A DNA stretch of 64,000 bases, from positions 1 through 64,000 of the forward strand of contig JAFAEX010000248.1 of assembly GCA_023423795.1 (NCBI GenBank), given 5' to 3'. Below, in pieces: positions 1 to 7,590 of the stretch. Each line of letters opens with the position of its first letter. The first letter of the stretch is position 1. Below the pieces are notes generated by a model. The model saw only the letters and a list, made by a program, of their open reading frames with translations, was not told the DNA's origin and searched no databases. Origin of the DNA: Chloroflexota bacterium. Its GTDB lineage: Bacteria > Chloroflexota > Chloroflexia > Thermomicrobiales > UBA6265. The position numbers were made by a program, and so were the translations under genes.

Positions 1-1423
1 AGCCCTGGCAGATCCCGTCGATGCAGAGGTAGCCGGCGCAGCAGCCGGAATCGCCCCAGCATGCGCCGCCCTGGTAGCGGCAGCAGTTCCGTTCGCCGTC
101 GCCCGGCAGGCCGTTGTCGCGGCAGGCGACTTCGCCGCCCTCCTGGCTACACTGCGCGTCGGAGGTGCATTCGCCGCCGAGCCCGACCAGTCCGCTGGAG
201 GTTCCGCCGCCGTCGTCGCTGGCCGAACCCCCGCAGACGCCGCCGATGCACTCCAGCCCGGCGCAACAGGCTTCGCCGCTGGAGCAGGCGCCGCCCTGGT
301 AACGGCAGCAGTTCAGAGCACCGTCGGCGGCGATGCCGTTGTCGGCGCAGGCGACCTCGCCGCCCGCCTGGCTGCATTCGCTGGCGGAGGTGCAGGCCGA
401 ACCGAGCGGCAAGCCGGTGGACCCAGCCGACGACGTGCCGCCGCATACGCCGTTGACGCAGAGCAAACCGGAGCAGCACTGGCCGTCGCGCTCGCACGCG
501 CCGCCACCGTAGCGGCAGCAGTTGAGCGCGCCGTCGTCGGCCGTGCCGTTGTCGGCGCAGGTGACGGGACCGCCGTCCTGGCTGCACTGGTCGGTCGCCG
601 TGCAGCGGACGCCGAGCGCGTTCAGGCCGTCGGTCGTGATCTGGGTGCACTTGCCCTCGCGGCAGTAGTAGCCGCCGCAGCAGTCGGCGCTGTAGACGGT
701 GTCCGAGCAGGCCCCGCCCTCGTTGCGGCAGCAGTTGAGCGCGCCGTCGGTGTCGTAGCCGTTGCTGGCGCAGACGGTCGTGCCGCCGACCTGCGAGCAC
801 TGGCTGCTGGAGGTGCATTCCTGCCCGGGCCGCAGGTTGGATGACGACCCGGAGGTGCCGCTGCCGCCGCAGACGCCGTTGATACAGAACGCCCCGGAAC
901 AGCATTCGAGGTCACTGCCGCAGGCGCCGCCGGTGTTGCGGCAGCAGTTCTTCGCGCCGTCTTCGGCCACGCCGTTGTCGGCGCAGACGACCGAGCCGCC
1001 GGTCTGGCTGCATTCGCTGGTCGTGGTGCAGGCCGAGCCGAGCCGCAGGCCGGAGGTCGAGGTCGCGCCGCTGCCGCAGATGCCGTTGACGCAGAACGCG
1101 CCGCCGCAGCAGTGGAAGTCTTCCGAACAGACGCCGCCGGAATTTCGGCAGCAGTTGTAAGAGCCGTCCCGCGACACGCCGTTGTCGCTGCAGATGACGC
1201 CGACGCCGCCGGAGGGCGTGCCCGCCTGGCTGCATTCGGCGCTGGCCCCGAAGGTGGAGCAGCGGCCGCCCAGCGGCACGTTCTGCTGCGCCGCCGCCTG
1301 GCGTCCCCTCGGCAGGCCGACGACGAACGCCGCCGCCCCGGCGAGGACGCCCTTCAAGGCCACCCGCCGGCTGGCGCCCCTGGCGAGTGCCCGCGTCAAC
1401 TCGTCGAATCGGTGCCCGTCCAT
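1..1423 (-). CDS. Secreted cysteine-rich six-repeat protein (3' end beyond window)
   Basis: The reading frame is open from the ATG at 1423 to the left edge, so the C-terminus is missing. The N-terminus begins MDGHRFDEL and has a twin-arginine-like leader (ASRRVALKGVLAGAAAF), suggesting Tat or Sec export. After it come six tandem units of about 65-70 residues. Each unit carries an ECSQ/QCSQ motif, a CxDNG or CxSNG motif, then NCCR, a C-x5-CC-x3-4-C knot and NGxCG. The cysteine pattern implies many disulfides in an extracytoplasmic protein. No enzymatic motif is visible. The leader closely matches that of the cysteine-rich gene at 37.2 kb, so the two are probably family members. Function is unknown; wall-attached or environmental binding roles are guesses. 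Confidence 0.85.
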   Translation of the reverse strand, partial: MDGHRFDELTRALARGASRRVALKGVLAGAAAFVVGLPRGRQAAAQQNVPLGGRCSTFGASAECSQAGTPSGGVGVICSDNGVSRDGSYNCCRNSGGVCSEDFHCCGGAFCVNGICGSGATSTSGLRLGSACTTTSECSQTGGSVVCADNGVAEDGAKNCCRNTGGACGSDLECCSGAFCINGVCGGSGTSGSSSNLRPGQECTSSSQCSQVGGTTVCASNGYDTDGALNCCRNEGGACSDTVYSADCCGGYYCREGKCTQITTDGLNALGVRCTATDQCSQDGGPVTCADNGTADDGALNCCRYGGGACERDGQCCSGLLCVNGVCGGTSSAGSTGLPLGSACTSASECSQAGGEVACADNGIAADGALNCCRYQGGACSSGEACCAGLECIGGVCGGSASDDGGGTSSGLVGLGGECTSDAQCSQEGGEVACRDNGLPGDGERNCCRYQGGACWGDSGCCAGYLCIDGICQG

Positions 1424-1539
1424 ACCGCTCCCCCGTGTTTCCCGACGGCGGGTGGTCTCCCCACCACCCGCCTTCGCCCTCCCGTAACGCACCGCCTCGA
1501 GGACGGGTTTCGGGCGAGACGATCTGGGCTTCCGAAACG

Positions 1540-1568
1540 ATCATAGGTGGCTGGCCGGGGTGCGTCAA
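1540..1568 (-). promoter_or_regulatory. Sigma70-like promoter for the cysteine-rich repeat gene
   Basis: On the minus strand a TTGACG -35 box is followed by exactly 17 bases and a TATGAT -10 box. It lies about 120 bases upstream of the cysteine-rich gene start, leaving a leader of roughly 110 bases. Confidence 0.7.
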
Positions 1569-1676
1569 CGAACGCGGAACCCGGCGGGCATCCGTACATG
1601 CGCCTCCTCAGGCGAATGCACGGATCGACGAAAGGGTATCCCGGTTTCGCCCGGAACCGCCGCCGAACGGACGGGC

Positions 1677-2480
1677 TCAGGGCAGGATGTGGACCCATTC
1701 GCGGGTTCCGAAACGCTCGGCGACCCGGCGTTCGGCCTCGGCAATCTCCTCGGGCAGAAGCGCGTCATCGGTCCCGCCGGTTGCGAGGCGGAACTCGTCC
1801 AGCAACTGCTCGATGATGTCGGCCCGGGGCAGTTCGGTCTGCTGCCGCAAGGGGCCGACGCGCTTGTCGGCCGAGCGGGTGCCCTTGTCGCTGAGTTTTT
1901 CCTGCCCGATCCGCAAGACGCGCAGCATCAGCGGCACGTCCATCTGGTAAGCCATCGTCGTGTGGTGGAGGACCGCGCCGTTGCGCCGGGCCTGCGCCGC
2001 GCCGCCGATCTTGCCGCCGGCGGACGTGATGTCGTTCAGCGGCGCATACCACGCATCGAGCCCGAGCCCGCGCAGCGCCTTGACGACCCAGCCGTCCATA
2101 AAAGCGTAGGACTCGGCGAAAGTCATGCCGGCGACCAACGATTCCGGCGCGTAGAGCGACCAGGTGATCGCGCCCTCGGGCTGGATGAACATCGCGCCGC
2201 CGCCGCTGATCCGGCGCACGAGTTGCACGCCGGCCGCATCGGCTTCGTCCTCGTGGACTTCGTTGCGGACCGACTGGAAGCGGCCCAGCACCACGCAGGG
2301 CGCGGACCATGCCCAGATCCGCAACGTCGGTTCGCGGTCGCCGCGGCCGACGCGCTCGGTGAGCACCTCGTCCAGCGCCATGTTCATGTGCGGCGACTGC
2401 GGCACCCCGGGGATGATGCGCCAGGGCATCTCGCGCCAACGGTAATCGTCGGCCGGGGATGCGTCGATGCGGTCAACCAC
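1677..2480 (-). CDS. lplA: Lipoate-protein ligase A, catalytic subunit
   Basis: The protein of about 267 residues has the biotin/lipoate ligase catalytic fold. RRISGGGA lies near residues 89-96, GGKIGGAAQ with the lysine expected to bind the lipoyl carbonyl near 155-163, and LHHTTM near 171-176. It should attach lipoate to E2 or GcvH domains in the cytoplasm. The C-terminal accessory domain of one-chain LplA is absent and is encoded by the gene immediately upstream. A GTG start is chosen because GGAGGG sits five bases before it and it overlaps the upstream stop; a longer frame reaches 2519. The segment after SGGG reads AMFIQPE rather than the usual V-F/Y-H-D, so transferase (LipM-type) activity is an alternative. 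Confidence 0.8.
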   Translation of the reverse strand: MVDRIDASPADDYRWREMPWRIIPGVPQSPHMNMALDEVLTERVGRGDREPTLRIWAWSAPCVVLGRFQSVRNEVHEDEADAAGVQLVRRISGGGAMFIQPEGAITWSLYAPESLVAGMTFAESYAFMDGWVVKALRGLGLDAWYAPLNDITSAGGKIGGAAQARRNGAVLHHTTMAYQMDVPLMLRVLRIGQEKLSDKGTRSADKRVGPLRQQTELPRADIIEQLLDEFRLATGGTDDALLPEEIAEAERRVAERFGTREWVHILP

Positions 2481-2784
2481 GGTCGCCCTCCGGGGCCACC
2501 GGGCCGGCGGCGATGGCACGCCGGATGGCCGCGGCGATCGCTTCCGGCGAGGTGCCGAGCAACTCTGCGCCGCGGGGCAGCGAAAAGCGCACCCGGTCGG
2601 CCAGTTCGGATTCGCTCAGGTCGGCCGACGCGCCTTCCAGGCCGGAGGCGAGCGAATCGAAGGCGCCTTCTGGATAGACGAAGAAGTCGCCGGAAACCTG
2701 AACGCGGGCGAGCTCACCGTCCTCGGTCTCGAAATCGACGACGACGAGTTTGCCGCCGGGCGTCTTGTATTCGCCGTGGAGCAT
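2473..2784 (-). CDS. Lipoate ligase C-terminal domain protein (LplB-like)
   Basis: This 103-residue protein contains GGKLVVVDFETEDG and SGDFFVYPEG, the pattern of the lipoate-protein ligase C-terminal domain (PF10437 type). In Thermoplasma this domain is a separate subunit needed for lipoyl-AMP formation. Its stop overlaps the start of the catalytic subunit gene, so the two are very probably translated together and form a heterodimer. The ATG at 2784 fits the family length. The split-gene arrangement is the notable point. Confidence 0.75.
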   Translation of the reverse strand: MLHGEYKTPGGKLVVVDFETEDGELARVQVSGDFFVYPEGAFDSLASGLEGASADLSESELADRVRFSLPRGAELLGTSPEAIAAAIRRAIAAGPVAPEGDRG

Positions 2785-2813
2785 GAAGTCCCTTCCGTTC
2801 GAACTCGCGCCGG

Positions 2814-4193
2814 TCAGGCGTCGTTGGCCCGCCGCAGTCCGCGCAGCGACAGGTCGCGGAGGACGGCGCGGGCGGCGCCCTCCCCGCTCGCGATCGCACC
2901 GTTGTAACTCGAATCGGCCGTCGCCTCGGTGGCGAGGTAGAGGCCGGTTTCCCCGGTCGCGTTGCGCGGCAGGGTGGCGTAGACGCCAGGCGGTTGCGCG
3001 AACTGCGAGAAGGGGATGCGGTCCACCCGCAGGATTCGCCAATCGCCCGCCTCCTGCCCGAGCATCGTCGCCGCGTCGTGCCGGGCGCGTTCCGCAAGGT
3101 CGTCATCGTCGGCCGCGAGGTTGTCGCCGACGACGACGGCTGCCAGCAGGTGCTGGCCGGGCGGGGCGTACGCCGGTTGCGCGGCCGAGAGCGGCGCGAG
3201 GTGGTTGACCGTGCCGCGCCCGGTCCCGTCGAGCACGAGGCGCGGCCCAACGCCGGGGTCGCGCTCTCCGGCGAGGTAGACGGTGAGGCTGCCGAGCCCA
3301 CGTTCGTCGTTCGGCAGCGCGTCGATCCCGGTCAGGTGGCGGGCGGCCGGAGGGTCCGTAGCGACCACGACAGCGGCGGCGGCGATCTCCTCGCCGTCGG
3401 CGAGCCGCACGCCGCGCACGGTGGCGCCCTCGCGCAGCAGGCTTTGCACGCGCGCGCCGAACCGAATCCGGTCCGCCGGCAGCCGGACCGCGAGTTGGGC
3501 GGGCATCGCGCCGACGCCGTCCGCCGGCAGCACGGCTCGGCCCTGCATGAACATCTTGAGCGTGAACAGGAGCGGCCCGGCGTCCATTGACAGCGACGGA
3601 TTGAGCAGGATGCCGCCCCAGAAGGGCCGCGCGAAGCGATCGACGAAGTGCGGGGAGAACCCGGCCGCCCACAGGGCATCGCTGGCCAGTTGCCCCGGCG
3701 ACTCGGCCGCGGCGTCCGTGGCGGACTGCCACGGCGCGCGAAGGGCGCGCAAACCGAACTTCGCCAGCCGCAGTTTGTCGGCCGCGCCGAACACCGGGCT
3801 GGTGGCATCGCGCAGGGCGGCCGACGGGTGGCGCAACGGGTCCGCCAACGGGGTCAGCCGACGACCGGTCCAGACCATCGCGCCGGCGTCGAACGGCAGC
3901 GGACGCAGCGCGGGGTGGTCGATCCAGCGACGCGCGGCCGGGTAGGCGTCGAGCAGCACCTGGAACCCGCGGTCGAGCAGGAAGCCGTCCGGGTGGCGGT
4001 CGGTGCGGATGCGGCCGCCCGCGCCGTCCGATGCTTCCAGCAGGAGCACCGGTTGGCCGATTTCGTGCAGCGAAAGCGCGCAGACCAGGCCCGCCATTCC
4101 CGCGCCGACGATGACGACCGGCGGCTGGCTTGCTGTGGTGGCCCGGCGCTGCGGCCGGTCGGTTTCGCGGGAAGGGCCGGGCTGGTCGCTCAT
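2814..4193 (-). CDS. FAD-dependent amine oxidase / phytoene-desaturase-like oxidoreductase
   Basis: The 459-residue protein has an N-terminal Rossmann dinucleotide site (VIVGAGMAGL, about residues 27-36) and the second FAD motif GGRIRTD near 59-65. The C-terminus ends in an FAD-closing segment (GLYLATEATADSSYNGAIASG). This is the flavin amine oxidase / protoporphyrinogen oxidase / carotenoid desaturase superfamily. The substrate cannot be told from the sequence. The ATG at 4193 is preceded by a GAGGAT ribosome site; an upstream in-frame extension of low-complexity residues is not conserved-looking and was excluded. It lies in a run of minus-strand genes between the lipoate ligase pair and the DinB-like gene. 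Confidence 0.8.
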   Translation of the reverse strand: MSDQPGPSRETDRPQRRATTASQPPVVIVGAGMAGLVCALSLHEIGQPVLLLEASDGAGGRIRTDRHPDGFLLDRGFQVLLDAYPAARRWIDHPALRPLPFDAGAMVWTGRRLTPLADPLRHPSAALRDATSPVFGAADKLRLAKFGLRALRAPWQSATDAAAESPGQLASDALWAAGFSPHFVDRFARPFWGGILLNPSLSMDAGPLLFTLKMFMQGRAVLPADGVGAMPAQLAVRLPADRIRFGARVQSLLREGATVRGVRLADGEEIAAAAVVVATDPPAARHLTGIDALPNDERGLGSLTVYLAGERDPGVGPRLVLDGTGRGTVNHLAPLSAAQPAYAPPGQHLLAAVVVGDNLAADDDDLAERARHDAATMLGQEAGDWRILRVDRIPFSQFAQPPGVYATLPRNATGETGLYLATEATADSSYNGAIASGEGAARAVLRDLSLRGLRRANDA

Positions 4194-4224
4194 CGATCCT
4201 CGGGGCCGCGCCGGCCCGGCCGGG

Positions 4225-4650
4225 TTAGCGGCCCAGCGCGGCGCGGATGCGTCGAAGGTGGTCCTCGTCGAACTCGACGTGGCGTTCGACCTCGTCGGCG
4301 AGCGAAATCTCGCCGTCAACGTCGTGGGTGGCGGTGCGCTCCCAGTCCTTGAGGGTCAGGTTCATCAGCAGCGACACGAGTTCGCCGCGGGCGGTGTCCA
4401 GCCCCGAGAGCAGGTCGTCGGTTGACCCCGGAACCGTCGCCTCCGGCAGGGCGATCGCCGCGAGGCGTGGCTCGCGCTCCTTGAGCATGGTGTTGAGGCG
4501 GCCGGTGACCGCGATGTCGCGGTCGCGCATCTCGGCAACGAGCCCCGCCGCATCCGGCGGGAGCGTGCCGCCGGCATCGGCGGCGAGGCCGCGGACGTCG
4601 GACGGTGCGCCGAGCAGTTCGTCGATCAGGTCCCGGTAGGCGTCCAGCAT
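4225..4650 (-). CDS. DinB-like helical-bundle protein
   Basis: This is a 141-residue, mostly helical protein. Its C-terminal HVEFDEDHLRRI resembles the last metal-site helix of the DinB/YfiT four-helix bundle family. Such proteins are often thiol-dependent metal transferases or damage-inducible proteins of unknown substrate. Its start lies two bases after the stop of the VOC gene upstream, so the two form an operon. Assignment rests on helix pattern and the HxxxDxxH-type ending and is moderate. Confidence 0.6.
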   Translation of the reverse strand: MLDAYRDLIDELLGAPSDVRGLAADAGGTLPPDAAGLVAEMRDRDIAVTGRLNTMLKEREPRLAAIALPEATVPGSTDDLLSGLDTARGELVSLLMNLTLKDWERTATHDVDGEISLADEVERHVEFDEDHLRRIRAALGR

Positions 4651-4652
4651 GA

Positions 4653-5558
4653 TCAGCCCACGCGCCCGGCGGCGTTCGCAAGGGTGATTTCCCAGACCAG
4701 CCCGAACGGATCGCGGAAGCGGAACGAGGTGTCGGAGATGGCCGACAGCGTCAGTGGGCGCACGAGGGCTTCGCCGCGGATCGCGGCGAAGGAGCCGGCG
4801 TCCACCGTCACCGAGATGTGATCGACGACGCCCTCGTCGATGCGGGCGGAGCGGCCGGCGTTATGAACGGCGAGGGTGACGGGACCATTGGCGAGGAACG
4901 AGACATTGGCCTGCCGGCCGGCTCGCGTCGCCTCGTCCCAGTCGTAGTCGTGCTCCACCGGTTCGAGCCCGGCGGCGGAATTGCGGGCCCGGCCGAGGAG
5001 GTCGAAATTCAGGAACTGCTGGTAGAACTGCTCGGCCTTGGCCGGGTTGTTGACCGAGACCGCGATGTGGTTGAGCGACCGCAGGTGCACCCGGCGGCCG
5101 ACTTCTGTCTCGGCCGCATCCCGGCGGTGGCCGACCGCGACCGGGGCGTTGCCGACGGCCGCGTCGATCGCGAGGTCTCCCTCGCGCTCGCCGCCGAGGA
5201 AGACGTCCTCCTCGTGTTCGCCGACCTTCGGCAGGCTTCGCTCCACCCACGGTTGGTCGCGGCGGATGGTGGCGACCATTTCGCCGCGATCGATCGCTTC
5301 GAGGGTGACGCGCTCGCCGCTGTGGAGCACCAGCCGGATGTCCGGCCGGGACGCGCCGAGCCGGTCGAACCAGTCGTAGATGGCGTCGATGACGCTCAGG
5401 GAGTGCGCGGCCACGGTGAGATCGACGAACGGGTCCTCGAAGCCGAGGCCGTGCGAATCCCGCACGAGGATCACCTGCGCGTCCGGCGTGGAGTCCACGG
5501 CCGTTTGGGCCTCCGCCGCAAGCGTTCCCGGGACCTCCAGCAAGAAGCGGTAGGCCAT
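4653..5558 (-). CDS. VOC-superfamily protein with an unassigned N-terminal domain
   Basis: The 301-residue protein has a C-terminal vicinal oxygen chelate (glyoxalase/bleomycin-resistance) domain from about residue 160 to 295. It starts with LNHIAVSVNNPAKAEQFY and ends in DPFGLVWEIT, the usual metal-ligand positions. Residues 1-115 form a separate alpha/beta region (LVRDSHGLGFEDPFVDL) that I do not recognise. A charged linker joins the two. The ATG at 5558 follows GGGAGACACCTGCACC. The activity could be lactoylglutathione lyase-like, dioxygenase-like or drug binding; only the fold is supported. Confidence 0.7.
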   Translation of the reverse strand: MAYRFLLEVPGTLAAEAQTAVDSTPDAQVILVRDSHGLGFEDPFVDLTVAAHSLSVIDAIYDWFDRLGASRPDIRLVLHSGERVTLEAIDRGEMVATIRRDQPWVERSLPKVGEHEEDVFLGGEREGDLAIDAAVGNAPVAVGHRRDAAETEVGRRVHLRSLNHIAVSVNNPAKAEQFYQQFLNFDLLGRARNSAAGLEPVEHDYDWDEATRAGRQANVSFLANGPVTLAVHNAGRSARIDEGVVDHISVTVDAGSFAAIRGEALVRPLTLSAISDTSFRFRDPFGLVWEITLANAAGRVG

Positions 5559-5650
5559 GGTGCAGGTGTCTCCCCCGTGATTCTCTCGACGCGCGGCGCG
5601 ATTCGGCGGGCGCAACTGCGCACGGCAAATCGCCGCTCCCCATCGCGCGG

Positions 5651-5656
5651 ATTGTA
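5651..5656 (-). promoter_or_regulatory. Possible -10 box (TACAAT) for the VOC/DinB operon
   Basis: TACAAT on the minus strand lies about 95 bases before the VOC start. The same TACAAT appears upstream of other minus-strand genes here (7486, 44525). No good -35 is visible. Confidence 0.35.
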
Positions 5657-5742
5657 CCGTACCCTGCCCGTCCGCCCATTCGCGCGCCGCCGGCCGAAAT
5701 GGGGACCCACGGGCGGTGGCGATACCCCACGGCCAGATCGTA

Positions 5743-5759
5743 CGTTACGTCGAGTAACG
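5743..5759. repeat. Short inverted repeat CGTTAC-N5-GTAACG
   Basis: Perfect 6-base arms separated by GTCGA lie about 70 bases upstream of the NlpC/P60 start. This could be an operator; there is no further evidence. Confidence 0.3.
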
Positions 5760-5826
5760 AGCGATCCGAGGAAATCGGCACGCCGCGCCGGCCTTGCCGC
5801 CGGAGAGCGAGCCGGAGGGGGATATC

Positions 5827-6294
5827 GTGGAAGCGACGACGACGCGCCGGGCGGCGCTGCTGGCCGCGGTCGCCGTTCCGTTGCTGTTCGCCGGTGAAGC
5901 GTCCGCGAAACGCGGCAGCGGTCGGGCCGTGGCGCGATTCGCCCGGCGCTTCGAGGGCAAGCGCTACGTGGTCGCCGGGAACACGCCGAAGAAGGGGTTC
6001 GACTGCTCGGGGCTCACCATGTTCGTGGTGAAGCGCAAACTGGGCATGGACATCACCCAGTCGGTCTCCCAGCAGTGGAAGTTCGGCAAGCGGGTGAAGT
6101 ACGGCCGGTGGGAACCGGGCGACCTCATCTTCTTCCGCAACACGTACGGGAAGGGTCTGAGCCACGTCGGCATCAGTCTGGGCGGCAACAAGTTCATCCA
6201 CGCCGAAAACGAGAAGACCGGCGTCGTGATCACCGACATCAGCAAGTCGGACTACTACCAGAAGCACTACGCCGGGGCGAAGCGGCTGGTGTGA
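5827..6294 (+). CDS. Secreted NlpC/P60 peptidoglycan endopeptidase
   Basis: The 155-residue protein opens with a signal peptide (ATTTRRAALLAAVAVPLLF, probable cleavage after about residue 27). A single NlpC/P60 domain follows. The catalytic cysteine lies in FDCSG (Cys60), the histidine in SHVGI (His113), and a third polar residue in FIHAEN (His125). WEPGDLIFF is the typical segment before the catalytic His. It should cleave peptide stems in the cell wall outside the membrane. A GTG start at 5827 is chosen because GGAGGGGG lies just upstream; an ATG 11 codons earlier has no ribosome site. Confidence 0.85.
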   Translation: MEATTTRRAALLAAVAVPLLFAGEASAKRGSGRAVARFARRFEGKRYVVAGNTPKKGFDCSGLTMFVVKRKLGMDITQSVSQQWKFGKRVKYGRWEPGDLIFFRNTYGKGLSHVGISLGGNKFIHAENEKTGVVITDISKSDYYQKHYAGAKRLV

Positions 6295-6324
6295 CCCGGC
6301 TTCGTCCTTCCAGTGATGCAAACG

Positions 6325-6366
6325 AACGGGCCGGCGGGAGGGGTATGCCCCTCTCGCCGGCCCGTT
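6325..6366. terminator. Bidirectional hairpin terminator
   Basis: A 19-base stem with one wobble pair, loop TATG, is followed by TTT on the plus side. It sits between the convergent NlpC/P60 gene and the minus-strand membrane protein gene. Confidence 0.8.
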
Positions 6367-6390
6367 TTCGCGACGGAGAATCGCCCGAGA

Positions 6391-7431
6391 CTAGAACTCG
6401 TCGTCGTAGCCGCGCACGTCGCGCAGCAGTTCCCGGAGCTGCACCGAAGCCTCGTCGGTGAACCGGGTGAGCTGCTCGCGGCGCTCTTCGCTCAGCAGGA
6501 CGTAGAAGATCAGGCCGAACGCGGCGGCCAGCCACATGAAGGCCGCGCCGGCTTCCTTGCCCGCGTCCACGGCCTCGTCGGCCGCCTCGTGGACCCGCTC
6601 GACCGTCGTGTCGGCCTTGCCCTTCGCGTTGCTGGCCGCGCCGGCTGCCGCATCGCGCACGCGCTCGACCCGCTCCTCGACCCGGCCTTCGACCGCCTTG
6701 GCGCGGTCCTTCAGTTTCCCTTCGGCGTCGTGGGTGCGTTCGGCCAGCCCGTGCAGCGCTTCTTCGGCGCGCTCCAGCGGGGCGGCGAGGTCGAGGCGGG
6801 CGGTCTGGGCCGCGTCCGCGCCGCGGGCACGGGCGGCCTGCCAAAGGTCGATCGCGCCCTCGGCGGCCTGCTGGGCGATCTCGCGCAGCGCGGGAACGAT
6901 GTCCTCGGTCGCGCCTTCGGTGCGGGCGCGCAACGCGTCGGCGCCCTTGTCGCGGGACGCCAGCGCGCGCTCGGCACGGGCGACGGCGGCCGCGGCGGCG
7001 CGGGCGGCCGCAACTTGGGCCTGGCTCAAGCCGCGGAAATGGGCGAAATCACTCGCTTCGCCGATGCCGTCCTCGAGCGCGGCGGTGGCGGCATCGCCCT
7101 CATCCTTGACCCGGCGGCGCAGCAGCGCCAAGCCATCGCGCAGTTTGCGCGCCGTGTCCGGGGCGTGCTGCTCCAGCGCGGCGATGACCTCGGGCGCGAC
7201 TTCGGCCACCTGCTCGGCCAGCCGCCGGATGTCTGCGCCGCCGCCGGTCGCCGCGGCCGGCAGGTCGGCCTTGGGCGCGGGCAGCTCGGCGGGCGCGTCG
7301 ATCTCGACGCCCGGCGCGAGGACGGTCTTGCGGCGGGTGAGTCCCAGCGCGATCGCGGCGAACACGGCGGCGGCCGCGCCGGCGGCCGCCAGCATCCGGC
7401 CGTTCGATCCTTCGCGGTCCAGTTCGTCCAC
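6391..7431 (-). CDS. Coiled-coil membrane protein of unknown function
   Basis: This protein of about 346 residues has a hydrophobic segment near residues 12-31 followed by a basic stop (TRRK). A long Ala/Glu/Arg-rich helical region follows, and a second hydrophobic helix (MWLAAAFGLIFYVLLS) lies near residues 295-313 with a charged tail ending in YDDEF. The middle resembles apolipoprotein- or LEA-like amphipathic coiled coils, so it may brace or coat the membrane. No catalytic motif is seen. GTG at 7431 follows AAAGGA by seven bases; the frame runs on upstream, but only antisense to coaX. It is divergent from coaX. Function not recognised. Confidence 0.7.
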   Translation of the reverse strand: MDELDREGSNGRMLAAAGAAAAVFAAIALGLTRRKTVLAPGVEIDAPAELPAPKADLPAAATGGGADIRRLAEQVAEVAPEVIAALEQHAPDTARKLRDGLALLRRRVKDEGDAATAALEDGIGEASDFAHFRGLSQAQVAAARAAAAAVARAERALASRDKGADALRARTEGATEDIVPALREIAQQAAEGAIDLWQAARARGADAAQTARLDLAAPLERAEEALHGLAERTHDAEGKLKDRAKAVEGRVEERVERVRDAAAGAASNAKGKADTTVERVHEAADEAVDAGKEAGAAFMWLAAAFGLIFYVLLSEERREQLTRFTDEASVQLRELLRDVRGYDDEF

Positions 7432-7485
7432 GGTGCGGTCCTTTCTGGCCGTTGCGGCCTGGCGCAAGCTGACCGATGCGGCAGG

Positions 7486-7491
7486 ATTGTA
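7486..7491 (-). promoter_or_regulatory. -10 box (TACAAT) upstream of the coiled-coil membrane protein gene
   Basis: TACAAT on the minus strand lies 55 bases before the GTG start. The -35 region is poor. Confidence 0.4.
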
Positions 7492-7590
7492 CCGCCCGCA
7501 CCCGGTTCGCCACGATTGCGCCCGCCCCGCGCCCTCGCGATACTGCCCGGCGCGGACGGATTCGGCGGCGCGGCGGGAGAACCGGACGGG

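Noticed and set aside
2056..4352. Long frames opposite lplA, the FAD oxidase and similar genes across the window
   Set aside because: They are shadows of genuine genes: Arg/Pro/Ala-rich, without family motifs or ribosome sites.
4950..4990. GGTTCGAGCCC-like tRNA T-loop sequence
   Set aside because: It lies inside the VOC gene and no cloverleaf can be built around it.
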